The translations under genes were made by a program, and so were the position numbers. The notes beneath the pieces were generated by a model that was not told the origin of the DNA, made no database searches, and saw nothing but the letters and a program-made list of their open reading frames with translations. DNA of 32,500 bases from Theodoxus fluviatilis (taxonomy: Eukaryota; Mollusca; Gastropoda; Cycloneritida; Neritidae). The stretch is from the NCBI GenBank assembly GCA_034096865.1, contig JAWQFJ010002820.1:1-32500 (forward strand), given 5' to 3'. Positions 1 to 11,840 of this stretch are shown one piece after another (position 1 is the first letter of the stretch; the number at the start of each line of letters is the position of its first letter).

Positions 1-960
1 GTATTAATACGTGCGATGGTTCGGATGGTGCTAATGTTCATGCACATTTTTATCGAGATGAATATCTTACATACTCGTGTGTATCGGGAAATAGTCAGCA
101 GTTGTCATAGTAGTCTTTCTTGCCACACTCACAATGGTGTTTACTCCAACAAAGCATGTATCCAGTTACGTTGTTAAAATCAAAACTGACAACAGTTATT
201 CTTAAAAGCGAACGTAACATACTTATGAAAAATCGTGTGCTTATGTCAGTTAAACTAGGCTCTAACTTTAACAACAAGCGAAGGCAAGTCGTCTCAGTTG
301 TTTAGTGTCACCAGCAAAAACTACGTGAGTCTGATGCAGGAAACAAAATTGTCTTTGGAAACTTTGTTCAGGGCATGTCTGGGAATACATCACCAAATCA
401 ATCTATATTGTGTAATACGTTCGTGGTTTTTTTTCTACTTGATCATGGTGATCAGACCACCGATATTTGGCGTGCATGTTCGGATCGTTGTATTCTCAAG
501 TACTAAATAAGAAGCCCCGTGACCAAAGTGGGGTGGAGCGTTATCATTTTTTATATTTGCAGGGTTTTCCCCCCGTTCCTTCTTCCTAGAGGTGTTTTTC
601 TTATAATGTTTGTAATACACACAGAAATCACGCCTGTGAATGGTGTAGGCCTAATGATACTTCATTTGTTGAACGCTTGACGTGATGTGGGCAAATATAT
701 TAAAAAAAAATGATCCGAGCTACTTTTGGGGGGCATTTATGCCTATGCAGCAGTGCTCAATTGTCCTCTGTTTATTCCACTCCGTCATTGTGATGCACTT
801 CTTTGAGGGATTTTCAAGTCAAGTCAGTGATGTCCTAATCCTGTTTAACCAACACCCAGGGACATGTTAGATCCAAAATTGCCGTGGCTGGAGCAGATGG
901 TGCTAGGTTCAAAGCAAAGGCCAATAGGCAAGGCAAAGTGCTAGCAGAAAACTCTCTTTG
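1..960. other. Unassigned sequence, no gene seen
   Basis: AT-leaning sequence. Reading frames here are at most about 70 codons and show no recognisable domain, splice structure or repeat unit. I see nothing I can name. Confidence 0.6.
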
Positions 961-1586
961 TATCCCTCCCTCCCTCCCTCCCCTCCCCTCCCCTCCCCTC
1001 CCCTCCCATCCCCTACCCTCTCCTCCCCTCCCTTCCCCTCCCGTCCCCTCCCCTCCCTCCCCTCCCTCCCCTCCCCTCCCCTCCCCTCCCCTCCCCTCCC
1101 CTCCCCTCCCTTCCCCTCCCAGCCACCCCCCCTCCCCTCCCCTCCCCTTCCCTTCCCTTCCCTTCCCTTCCTTTTCCTTCCCTTCCCTTCCCTTCCCTTC
1201 CCTTCCCTTCCCTTCCCTTCCCTTCCCTCCCTTCCCTTCCCTTCCCTTCCCTCCCTTCCCTTCCCTTCCCTTCCCTTCCCTTCCCTTCCCTTCCCTTCCT
1301 CATTCCCTCATCCCTCAATCCCTCCCTCCCTCCCTCCCTCCCTCCCTCCCTCCCTCCCTCCCTCCCTCCCTCCCTCCCTCCCTCCCTCTTTTCCTCCCTC
1401 CCTCCCTCTTTTCCTCCCTCCCTCCCTCTTTCTCTCCCTCCCTCTCTCTTTCCCTCCCCTCCTCTCTCTTTCCCTCCCTCTCTCACTCTCTCCTTTCCTC
1501 CCTCCCTCCCTCCTCTCTCTTTTCCTCCCTCCCGCCCTCCTTTCTCTTTTCCTCCCTCCCCCCTCCCACCCCCCCCCCATCCCCGG
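961..1586 (+). repeat. ~620-bp polypyrimidine tract of C/T satellite blocks
   Basis: Almost every base on the plus strand is C or T. The tract is built of successive blocks: CCCCT/CCCT units (about 964-1122), CCCTT units (about 1146-1300), CCCT tetramers (about 1319-1387), then mixed CCCT/TTTC units to about 1585. Short interruptions with A or G occur near 1121-1126 and 1301-1317. The minus strand is therefore a long run of GGG-containing repeats. Long reading frames of Ser/Pro/Leu (plus) or Arg/Glu/Gly (minus) across it arise from the repeat and are not genes. Confidence 0.95.
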
Positions 1587-4200
1587 GGTACGAGAACGGT
1601 GCACGACGCAGATTTTTCAATGTAGCAGGATTCGGCAACTCTGTGCGTTGAGGCTTGCAGAGTTGCCGCCCTTTCATCAACGTTCTCAAAGATTCGTGTC
1701 GATATGAACTCGCCACAAAGGCCTCTTTTGCAGGTATTCAGAGATGAGACGTCACCCAGTCACCCAGTCATTGAGGATTTACAGCTTCATTCGCACAACG
1801 TCGCGTGCTTCAGCTTTCCTTTCTCCGGGGAAATACAGCAGAGAAAATGATTGACATCACCCGTGAACATATTCTGCTGTGCGGCCTCATCATTGCGCTT
1901 CAATACGAGTGGCTTTGCATACATACCACGTTAGCATCGATCTAGAGTCCCCCTGGCTGTTCCACTACAGGCTGCCCACGATGCCGCAAGCTGGGGTGTT
2001 TGCTTACCACGTCCACGCGTGCTTGAGCACTCCTCTGGTACCCATGAGCAAACTTCTCTAAAGACCCTACCTTAACTGGGCTCTGCAGCACCGCACTGGC
2101 TCCACAACAGAGGAAACACTGCTGTTGGGCGAACCGGAAAAACGTTAGCGTACTCAACATCAAAGCTGAAAGAGTGCTGAAATTGAGACGGAAAGCGTGT
2201 CGGATGAAAGGAGATGCAATCAGGTATGAATTTGGGGCGGGAGGGAGGTACGTGGGTGGGTAGTATCGATAAGAAATAAAGTAAGTGAACTAAGTTTTAA
2301 GGATGGACGAGTGTATTGTAGGAGAAAAAGAGATAAGAAAATGAATGTTGATGATCTGGGCTGATTGGCTGACTTGCAGGCAGGACGGACAAATGAATAG
2401 ATATTTGAGGATGATTTTGTGAGTGGATACGTGATGGGATACAGCTGTGTGTTGATGCGTGAAAGGTTGAATGCAACGATGTTATTCTTGACTGGACTCT
2501 TGAGGGATACGTAGATGAACTACAGTAGAAAAGGTGTAGGTCAGGCAGGTCAGTTATCCGAGAGAGGAAAGGTGTAGGAAACTGATAGGAGGAAACTCGA
2601 AGCTGAAATGACTCATCTAAGACTTGTCATGGTTTTGTGTGTCTCCATGCGGAAACATGTCTCCTATGAAGTGCACTCGACACCAAGGGTAGGACTCGAT
2701 GGTCAGAGTACATGGGACGAAATCCAGGGATAGTCCTTCTGTATGCGAGAGATATAATGCTCTTTGGGAGGAACAGAGGTGCAACGCGCCAAAGGGCCAT
2801 CGTCTCTATGTGAAAACTCCAATTTGCGATGTAATGGGAAGAAGTGTGAAATGAACAGAAGTTCGTTGAATACGTGGTAAGCGTAGCGCAGGGCTAATGC
2901 AGCAACCTAAGTCGAACTATATGCATACGTAACCCTGATCCCGCCGTCCCAGTGATCATTCTGATGGCAAAGTCAAAGAGACAGCGGCTGGTTTTGTTGA
3001 GTTATGTCTCATTGCCGTAGTGGCGTGCATATTGTCTCGTAATTGTTGTCATACTCTAATAAGTGCCGCATGACATCAACAGGCCTGCCGTAATTGGAGT
3101 GCCAGCATGCATAAACCGTTTAGACCTGAAGACTCATTTGCATAGCGAAGTATCAGCAGGGGGATCACACTAGTGCATGGCTTGGCAGAGTCGCTAGAGT
3201 CTACAAGAATAGCCTGGCATGGAATCAAAAGTGCGTTCACACTGGTGAACTGGTTTGTCTGTGCTTCCTCCAGGCCTGCAACATAGAGAGGCGTATGCAG
3301 TTCATTCACACCTGCGGTGCAGCAAACTTTCTGCAACATTTACTTACGAAAAATGTATACAGGCTTTAGGGCAGCATGACGTAGTATCTATTGTTTTATG
3401 TTGTTTTAGTACATAGCACGTGTTCAGTAGACAATAGGCGGATTTTTCAGCTTATTTTTCAAGCATACATTCAGGTTCCGTTCACGCCTGCAGATCGGTC
3501 AGCAGTGCACTGACGCTGGTCGTCTGTGGAGAGCAGTCGTTTCTCACTAGTTGTTCTGTAATATTTCCATTTCAGCTGTGTGTTTCCATCAGAACCTAAT
3601 ACGAATATCAGAAGTCTGTTCAAAGCGAGAATTAATAAGGTCATAAACAAGGTGTTCACATCAGTATTCGACTCTTCGTGACCTTTGCGCAAAGCGAGAT
3701 CAGGAAAAAGCTAAAATTTGATGAGTTTTTTGGGGGTAAAAGTGGAAATGGCAATGGCTTGATCGCAACGTGGTGAGAAATTTTGTCTGTGAACCCTATG
3801 ATAACGCACCGAGGTGGAAACCAGACGACTGATTTTTGCAAAGATTGCGGCATCATTTGTTTTTTCTCAAGGAAAATTACGATGCATGCTAGCTAAGATG
3901 CATGTATATTTTGTACTATAGTAATATTTTTGTAAATAGAAGATATATATTATAGTACTGTTTAACACAATAATTGACCGATTAAGCGTGTGATGAGCAC
4001 AATGAAATATTTGGCCATTTTGTTCCATTGATTCAAGGTGTGTGGATGTGTAAACCTATCTGAGCTGAATATCAATGTATTTCCAAGAGAAAAACCAAAT
4101 TGACGATGATGTTTCTTCCAAAATTGCCTAGGCAATCATCAAGTATCAAGTACCTACAGAAAACATGGAAAGGCTGTAGAATAGAGTGACGCCATCTTTG
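1587..4200. other. Unassigned sequence, no gene seen
   Basis: About 2.6 kb of mixed composition. No frame exceeds about 90 codons, no protein family is recognisable, and no clear tandem repeat or transposon end was found. Around 3,889-3,960 it is AT-rich with a weak imperfect inverted repeat (around 3,914 and 3,950). Confidence 0.55.
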
Positions 4201-4282
4201 GTGTGTATATAATGTGTGTGTGTGTGTGTGAGTATGTGTGTGAGTATGTGCGTGTGTGTGTGTGCATGTGCGTGTGCGTGCG
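4201..4282 (+). repeat. (GT)n microsatellite, interrupted
   Basis: Alternating G and T with scattered A and C substitutions (GTGAGTATGTG-type variants). His/Thr-rich frames on the minus strand are repeat translation only. Confidence 0.9.
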
Positions 4283-5598
<1,316 letters not shown>

Positions 5599-5601
<3 letters not shown>

Positions 5602-6536
5602 GCTGACTCGTGATAATCCATTCACTTACCGGTTGACTGGAATGGACTAAGATGAAGAGATACCCATTGTTCCGAGCACTCTACTTCATTCCTCTGTTGG
5701 TCTGCAGATATTCATCACTTATGTCTTTGTCCTTTGTCAAATAAAGTGATCAACCGCCAAATGCAGATATAGATCCGTTTATCTCAGAAGGAGGGTGTGC
5801 GCCGTTTTCACATTATTGCATCGTATTTCTTTTTCTTAATTTCTTCAGCTTTCTTACATTTTCCCTGGCCAGCTTGCTCATGTAGACATTGTCCCGTCTA
5901 AGTCCCATAGCCATTGCAGGTTGCTATCTCTCATATTTCTCACTGTATCAGAGGACCACCATGACATGTTCTCATTGCTATGGATGGAGAGGTTTCCGCA
6001 CAGTCCACATGCCTGTGCGGGAGTAAAGGGAGAATATCTGCATAAAGCCTAGACACATTTTTCTCCCTTTCTCGGCGTCTGTTCGACATGTAGGTCAAGA
6101 CGGGTCGGTCAAATAAATATTTGCCTGATTTACTCTGATTCGATGAGGGAGTTAATGGATATCGATCTGGACTAAGGTCCCTTGCACGCGAGTGAGTGCG
6201 CCAAGATAACTGAATTTGAACAGTCGAAGGCAGCTGCTCCTCAGAATTTGTCTCGGCAGAAAGGAAGAGGAAGTGTTCGGTGAAGTATATAGGTGTCCAC
6301 TGTGTCATTGCCATCTGTGGTCAGTGCTACCTCTTCAATGTGGTGGTTCATCGTGGCTGCTTGAATCTTCCGTTTGCAGCAGATACGGTTCTATCAGGGT
6401 AAGTTTTGATATATCATAATGAGAGATGCATTATTTGTCTCTTTGCCGGAAAAGATCAGAAACGTTCATTGTGTATAACATGTACTGCACCTAGGAAAGT
6501 ATATACTTATTAATATATTTTGCTTTCTTGTCTTCC

Positions 6537-6539
<3 letters not shown>
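5599..6539. other. Unassigned sequence, no gene seen
   Basis: Mixed-composition DNA between two large microsatellites. The longest frame (124 codons, 5940-6314 minus) has no recognisable domain. I see no transposon or RNA gene. Confidence 0.55.
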
Positions 6540-6601
<62 letters not shown>

Positions 6602-6712
6602 AAACATACACTCATGCACACACACGCGCGCGCGCGCGGACACACACACACACATACACACGCGCGCGCGCGCGTACGCACACACACACACACACACACT
6701 CACACACTCACA

Positions 6713-6775
<63 letters not shown>

Positions 6776-6882
6776 ATGCACACAAACACACTCATGCACA
6801 CGAACACACTCATGCACACGAACACACTCATGCACACAAACTTACACACAAATTCACGCACATACACATATACACACATACA
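6540..6882 (+). repeat. (CA)n microsatellite with CG runs and an 18-bp tandem array
   Basis: Mostly (CA)n. Two 14-base (CG)7 runs lie at 6625-6638 and 6661-6674. An 18-bp unit (CACACTCATGCACACRAA) is repeated four times without a gap at 6769-6786, 6787-6804, 6805-6822 and 6823-6840. Alternating purine-pyrimidine composition over about 240 bases is typical of sequences that can adopt Z-DNA. The long His/Thr-rich frames are not genes. Confidence 0.95.
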
Positions 6883-8408
6883 TCCGCGGGCCTGTCAGCA
6901 TGCTTGTCTATTCTTTTAATTCCTTAATAAAACACATTGACAAAACTTCATTACAATAAACAGCATGATCATTACGTGCCGCGATGTATTTTGCTCTTGT
7001 ATGACACGTAGGCCTACATAATGAAGTGCTTCAACTTAACTTGTTTGCTGTCGGTGCTGTCACAACCTGCAAATCAGTGCAGTAGGGCCGTTAAGGTGTG
7101 CTCTTTATGGCGTTAGCGACTTCACCCATGTCGTAGATGTGGAACATTGCAAAGGTAATTACTTTATTTCTTTAAGGACTTTACCTGTCCTTTAACAGAA
7201 AAGCAAACGTCCCGGCATTTGCGCCTGAAGAGAACGCTGACCTTTGGAAGCTGTGCATGCTATAAGTGTCTCGCCTGGAGGCTGCGGTCGATGCAGAGTT
7301 GACAGACCTTCGTGTTTCGTTTTTGCACCAAGTCTTTGGCTTCGATCAACATACGTGTATCGTGCCCTTGTCTGCTTTTGGCGTGGCCTGTTCGATTTTC
7401 ACAAAGCGTGGCAAGGTGGTTTATGTAGACGTCGCCCGCAACACATTTCGTTGCGTTGAGTTTGAAGAGTCAGAATTGCCCTCAACTCGGGAACTAAATT
7501 CTGCTGAATATCCCAACACAAAGAGATTTGAGCGAAATCAGAAACGATTTAATGTCATTATTCTCTTTCCCATGAAAAAGATGGCGATTCTCGAGCTCAC
7601 ATCGTAGAGGCAGAAACGCTTTTGAAAAAATTTCGTGCTTTTACATTCATTACGGATGGGTTTAGGGATGAACTCGCTTCAGAACTGAGCGTTTTCTCCC
7701 TCCAGATGTCGTGATGTATTCCTCTCTGTCTGTAAACTGTTGATTGAGGGTAATGGAAAATCGATGGTACAAGTCCTTGGTGGCCTCCGCCCTGGCATTT
7801 GAAAGGGTGGAGACGGTATTTTGTGTTTCGATGCAGATCCCTGGCTGGGGTTTTTCGGGATTGGAGGTGACATTGATAGATCGTATGTCTGACTGGTGTC
7901 TTCTTGGGCTATGTCGTATGCCACAGTGCTCCTCCTATTCTCGACTAATGCGTCGGAGGCGCTAAGATGTGCTTCGGACAGGTAGAGCGGTTATGAGCCA
8001 ATAGCGGCAAAGTGCATAATTTCTTGCCTTCGTCTGCAATGTAATGTAAAGCAGGATCATCTCATACTGTGTACGTGTCACTGCACAGCATCACATTCTT
8101 TTGAAGTAGGTACAATTTTAGGAGAAGTAATATGTGTTTCTGGTGGTTTTCTTTCGTTTAATGAATGAGTGTTTACTCATGTTTGTTCACAGCCTATCTC
8201 TGTGTAGTTCATTCCACTGCACAACTCAAGCCTGAAATAACTGTCATTTTAGACATACGCAAATGCTTCTACATTAAACCCTTTTATATCAAAAACTGAG
8301 TTGCAGTCCATCAGATGGATGATATGTCCAGAATATATAGAATCGCTCATTTTTAATTGCATCCGTATTTTAAAAGCCTGCATCAGCGCCAAGTCGTCCC
8401 CTGATGGA

Positions 8409-8411
<3 letters not shown>
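6883..8411. other. Unassigned sequence, one doubtful frame
   Basis: No recognisable gene. A 113-codon plus-strand frame at 7266-7607 has fairly protein-like composition but matches no family I recognise, lacks visible splice sites or a distinctive start context, and is short enough to be chance. I leave it uncalled. Confidence 0.5.
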
Positions 8412-8472
<61 letters not shown>

Positions 8473-8482
8473 CGAACGAACG
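8412..8482 (+). repeat. (GA)n followed by (GAAC)n; probable LINE 3' tail
   Basis: About 28 GA units (8412-8467) run into four GAAC units (to 8482). This lies within a few bases of the stop codon of the LINE ORF2 fragment on the minus strand, so on the LINE's own strand the element ends ORF, stop, (GTTC)n, (TC)n. Several non-LTR retrotransposon clades end in short tandem repeats rather than poly-A, so this microsatellite is probably part of, or was seeded by, the element's 3' end. Confidence 0.75.
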
Positions 8483-8484
8483 AT

Positions 8485-8965
8485 TTATTGAATGGGCCTC
8501 CAGCCTATTTCAATTACACAGTTTGCATATACATACATAAAACCAAGTGGATATCTGCCATCAAGATAAAATGTATTGGATTCCGGTAAGTTTTCAGCAC
8601 ACATTCTATGTTGAAATACTTTATATAAGAATATACTCGTGGCTCTGCTAACCTCGCTGTAATTACTCAAAAGGGTTTTCAGACAGTTTTCATTGAGTGA
8701 AATATGTGGAAGCAGATACCGTTCTCGTAGGTCCTGCAGGGCAGGGCATTCCAACAAGAAATGAGATTCATTCTCATCCGTTTCCCTACACAACGTACAA
8801 AGCATTTCACACGAATATGTTACATATCTTTGTTTATGCACGTTCAAATCTGTAATGCCCATCCTAAATCAAACCAAAACGTCTCTAAACACTTTCTTAT
8901 TAATACTATACAAGTAATTTTCAACAGCACACTCACCTTTAATTTCTTTATAGAAGAAATATATA
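8485..8965 (-). pseudogene. LINE ORF2 C-terminal fragment (non-LTR retrotransposon), one internal stop
   Basis: Reading on the minus strand from about 8965, the frame encodes a region of the type found downstream of the reverse transcriptase catalytic core in CR1/L2/Jockey-type LINEs. It includes a segment with residues YLYSINKK, then FRMGITDL, then a cysteine/histidine motif of form C-x2-C-...-H-x4-C (CTLCRE...HFLLEC) followed by PALQDLRERYL. That zinc-knuckle-like block is characteristic of these ORF2 C-termini. A TGA at 8869-8871 interrupts the frame just before the FRMGITDL segment; after it, 125 codons run uninterrupted to the stop at 8485. The N-terminal and catalytic portions are absent. 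A (GA)n tract begins immediately upstream (8971), where recognisable homology stops. The exact clade is not determined. Confidence 0.75.
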
Positions 8966-8967
8966 TT

Positions 8968-8970
<3 letters not shown>

Positions 8971-9018
<48 letters not shown>
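8971..9018 (+). repeat. (GA)24 microsatellite
   Basis: Uninterrupted GA dinucleotides. It sits at the 5' truncation edge of the LINE fragment (minus strand). Confidence 0.95.
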
Positions 9019-9022
<4 letters not shown>

Positions 9023-9655
9023 AGCAGAACACTTTAGTATGTCGTAACCGAAACATGCACTGCTCAACAGCGATTCCATCAACATTTGGAATACTACAGC
9101 ATGACCCAAGGGAACGATGCATCATACGGGAAAAACCACACATGATTTGACAATAGAGCTCTATTCGTAATTTGTATTGTCTGCCAACGCTGTTATCATG
9201 TCGTGAAGGCATGAGGCCGCATGTTGACATTCTGATCACCCAGACACGAGTGGTTGACAGAAATGATTGCATTTTCCCATGGGTTTCTGCGTGCACCAAG
9301 TCATTTTTAATCGCTAATAAAAGTGCCCACAGGCGGGGAAGATTGAGGCTCCCTGACGGCATTCTGTGGATTGCATCGCTTCCAATCAATGAATTGACGG
9401 CACACAGTGCTTGCTGCGGCACCGTGCTTTTGGGTCCTTCCAAGACCTGAGAACTGTTCAATGATTCATTGTTGTTTAGCATCGCTCTAGTGCACAAACG
9501 CCCTAACGTTGTTTGAACATATCAATAATATCGATAGGTCATGGACTGGATCTGTAGGCAGTTTTCGGCTGTTCACTGGCTCAAGTGTCTGACGAAGCAA
9601 GCAGGTTCGTTTTAAAATAATTTTGTTCAGAATCTGTTTTTGGTCTTCCTGTGTT
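9019..9655. other. Unassigned sequence, no gene seen
   Basis: Mixed composition between the LINE fragment and the LTR-element fragment. The 217-codon minus-strand frame that spans it (8844-9497) is chimeric: its end is out-of-frame LINE sequence and its middle is translated GA repeat. The remainder is unrecognised. Confidence 0.5.
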
Positions 9656-9659
9656 TTTC

Positions 9660-10033
9660 GTAGTGTTTAGTGCATGGTGCGTTGACTTATCATTCTCATG
9701 GTTGAAACAAAGTTACGCTGTGCAAGATAAGCCACATTTGCATGAGGTTCTGAGAAAGGATTTGCTTCACTGTGCCACAGTAAGGAATTTCATCACCACT
9801 GGCACTTCTGAGGGTGACGAGTTGCTGATGCTGCAGTGCTGGGGGGGGGGGGATGTTGCCTGAACCATGTTTCGGTGATCGTTGAGACCTCGCTTCCAGT
9901 GTCGATCAGGGTTCTTACAGGGATGTTGTCCAGAGTAGTGAGCACGGTTGGTGACTTGCCCGTTAGACTGGACGTGGGGAATCCTCCGGCCTTCTCTGAA
10001 TTACCCCCTGTACGGCCGACTACTGGGGGTTGA
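9660..10033 (-). pseudogene. Retropepsin (aspartic protease) start of Pol, truncated LTR retrotransposon
   Basis: On the minus strand an open stretch from about 10,033 leads to TLIDTGSEVSTITE, with the active-site triplet Asp-Thr-Gly at 9895-9903. This is the retropepsin fold signature that processes the Gag-Pol polyprotein of Ty3/gypsy-type elements. About 30 codons later comes VTLRSASGDEIPYCGTVK, matching the usual second half of such proteases (a loop ending in I-P-Y-x-G). A run of C on this strand (9841-9852) separates the two and probably marks an indel. The frame is different from that of the upstream zinc knuckles, with a C-run near 10,030 at the change. Recognisable Pol sequence stops near 9,700; no reverse transcriptase, RNase H or integrase follows. 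Confidence 0.75.
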
Positions 10034-10058
10034 ATCCGTTTCCCTGTGTCGGAGGCTG

Positions 10059-10274
10059 TTACGCAAGGGTCGGTGCATCCCTACGGAATTTTTGTCCAGG
10101 GGCAGTGTGGGTGGGGCAATCTCTTGCTACATGTCCTGGCTGCTGGCAGCTGTAGCAGACACTGGGCTGCGAACTCCTGACGTTTGCTGGTGGGTGATGG
10201 TGCTGGAGCTCTTGTAGCCGGGACCTGCACTCTAGTGCAGCGTGTCCAGGCTTCCCACAGTACTGGCATTTCAC
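10059..10274 (-). pseudogene. Gag nucleocapsid region with two CCHC zinc knuckles
   Basis: Two retroviral-type zinc knuckles of form C-x2-C-x4-H-x4-C are seen: CQYCGKPGHAALEC and CYSCQQPGHVARDC, about 25 residues apart. These bind element RNA during packaging. The frame continues upstream (to about 10,510) into capsid-like sequence, but a TAG at 10353-10355 interrupts it. The frame closes with TAA at 10059-10061. It lies between the capsid region and the protease, the normal order for a Gag-Pol element. Confidence 0.9.
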
Positions 10275-10987
10275 TCCTGGTGGTTGTGACTGTGGGTGTG
10301 GTCTGCTTGAATGGCTGAGCTCTGTCTGTAGCTGAGTGAGAGATGAGGTCAGCTAGTCCATCATTGCCTCAAGGGACTGCTTGACCGCTAGAGCAGCTGT
10401 AGCTGTGCCGGCGTATTCTTCCTTTTCAATCTGCTCCCATTGGATGGCAGTAGCTCTCATCTGCCGAAAATTAAAGTCTGTGTCTGCCAGCATATTCTTC
10501 AATAACTCGTCCATGTGGGGCCGCGCCTTAGGCCGTTCACAAACACTTCACAGAGGGCTCGGTCAGTTATGTCACTGTCACCTCCTATCTTCAATGCGAG
10601 TCGCCTATGAAGATCCATCCACCTGTCCGCATACTCCCTTACCCCTTCATTGATTTTCTGGCGGCAGGACTGGAAATCATGATGGAGGGCGACAGTGCTC
10701 CTCTTGTCGCCAAACCTTTGTAGGACGATCTGCACAACTTGCTCCAGGTCTTCGTCCTGTCCTCTCCTAATAACTTTTCACCGTGCTGGGCCTTAGAGGT
10801 GGGAAATGGCGTAATCCGCAGCCTCCATATTTCTTAGACCGTGGGTCCTCACATAACGTCTTACTTCCTGTGCCCACTCTTCGGCGGTTATGCTATCGCC
10901 CTCTCCGTAGAAGATGGGTATACGCCGCTCACGTGGAATGTAGCATGGGGCTTCTGGTTGAGGTTGCTGTTGCTGTTGGTTGGCCAT
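10275..10987 (-). pseudogene. Gag N-terminal and capsid region of a Ty3/gypsy-like element, broken
   Basis: The likely start is ATG at 10985-10987, followed by a Gln-rich leader and residues FYGEGDSITAEEW, then ADYAISHL, a pattern common at the N-terminus of metazoan gypsy-like Gag. In the same frame follow LQRFGDKRSTVAL and VREYADRWMDLHRRL, typical of the retrotransposon Gag capsid family, whose protein assembles the virus-like particle. Breaks: TAA at 10793-10795 and TGA at 10778-10780 in frame, a frameshift near 10,510-10,520 after VNGLRR, and TAG at 10353-10355. With these the element cannot make a full Gag. The start lies 28 bases from the primer-binding site, a short leader consistent with the family. 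Confidence 0.85.
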
Positions 10988-11012
10988 TACTGGTGGTAGA
11001 GTAAACTCCCTT

Positions 11013-11032
11013 CAACCCTGCTCGCAGCGCCA
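11013..11032 (-). promoter_or_regulatory. tRNA primer-binding site of the LTR retrotransposon
   Basis: On the minus strand TGGCGCTGCGAGCAGGGTTG lies two bases after a CA dinucleotide (11,035) that can close an LTR, and just before the Gag start. The TGG start and position are those of a primer-binding site that pairs with a tRNA 3' end to prime minus-strand cDNA. The tRNA species was not determined. Confidence 0.7.
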
Positions 11033-11153
11033 AATGAGGTGGTCTGTGGTAAGGTTGGAGTCAAGCAGGGGCGAAGTCGAGTTACTTTCCACTCTTTATT
11101 GGCTGTTGGTATAAGCTCTTAGTAAATGAACTTCTGGACCCGGGTGGCGAAAT

Positions 11154-11303
11154 GTTCTCTCTAGACCATGGTAAAAGTGGTCTCTCTAGACAGTGGTGGC
11201 AGTGGTCTCTCTAGACCATGGTGGCAGTGATCTCTCTAGACTGTGGTGGAAGTGGTCTCTCTAGACCATGGTGGCAGTGGTCTCTCTAGACATTGGTGGA
11301 AGT
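11154..11303 (+). repeat. 25-bp tandem array, six units
   Basis: Six head-to-tail units starting at 11154, 11179, 11204, 11229, 11254 and 11279, with a degenerate seventh start at 11304. The shared core is TCTCTCTAGAC followed by NNTGGTGGNAGT. Differences are mainly at two positions per unit. It lies inside the probable LTR; copy B has only about two degenerate units at the same place (17,523-17,585), so the array expanded in copy A. Confidence 0.9.
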
Positions 11304-11840
11304 GGTCTATCTCGTCTTGCATGCCGTCCCCCCTTAACAAGGGAATGCAAGGACCTCACAGGAGCCAGGGTGTTGATTATTTCCCAGATCTTAACCCTGG
11401 TTCCTGGGTTGCGCTTCCATTTGGCAGAAAAGAGAGATTACTTAATTTAACGTACTTTGAAATGACTTCTTACAAATTTTGCTTCATTCAGCATAACACA
11501 GTCTATTGAATGAGTCATATGCCGTTGCAAGTAGTTATCTTACTTAAGAGGAAACATCAGATTTACAGCCAAAATGTTACAATTCAGATGCCAGAGTGGG
11601 AGAATGGCTCACTAGCCTGGGGTCACGCTAATGTAACCAGTGACTGACAGGACAGCTGCACCAGCAATCAGACCACAGCAGAGGAGGGGTCACCGAGCGG
11701 TCAGCTGGTCAGCTTGCCTTACAGGAAGGATGGGGAAGGGGGTTTGGAGAGAGGTCTGACACACAGGATACGAGGGTGGGGGTGGGGTGGGTGGGTGGGG
11801 GGTTGGGTGGGTGGGAGAGACAGAAGCTGGCATAACTGAG

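Noticed and set aside
1013..1604. Long Arg/Glu/Gly-rich and Ser/Pro/Leu-rich frames over the polypyrimidine tract
   Set aside because: All six frames stay open because the tract lacks the bases needed for stop codons; no protein evidence.
3889..3960. Weak inverted repeat around GTACTATA and TATAGTAC
   Set aside because: Only about eight bases pair exactly; expected by chance in AT-rich DNA.
6769..6840. Regular 18-bp repeats considered as a CRISPR-like array
   Set aside because: Units are contiguous with no spacers and lie in a eukaryotic microsatellite.
6520..6959. His/Thr-rich frames over the CA repeat, as a possible metal-binding protein
   Set aside because: Direct translation of (CA)n in each frame.
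7266..7607. 113-codon plus-strand frame
   Set aside because: Protein-like composition but no recognised family, splice signals or context; too short to call without conservation data.
8844..9497. 217-codon minus-strand frame
   Set aside because: It joins unrecognised sequence, a translated GA repeat and out-of-frame LINE sequence; the true LINE frame is a different one.
9948..11004. Plus-strand frames of 73-90 codons across the Gag region
   Set aside because: They lie opposite the minus-strand Gag and zinc-knuckle frames, which carry the recognisable motifs.
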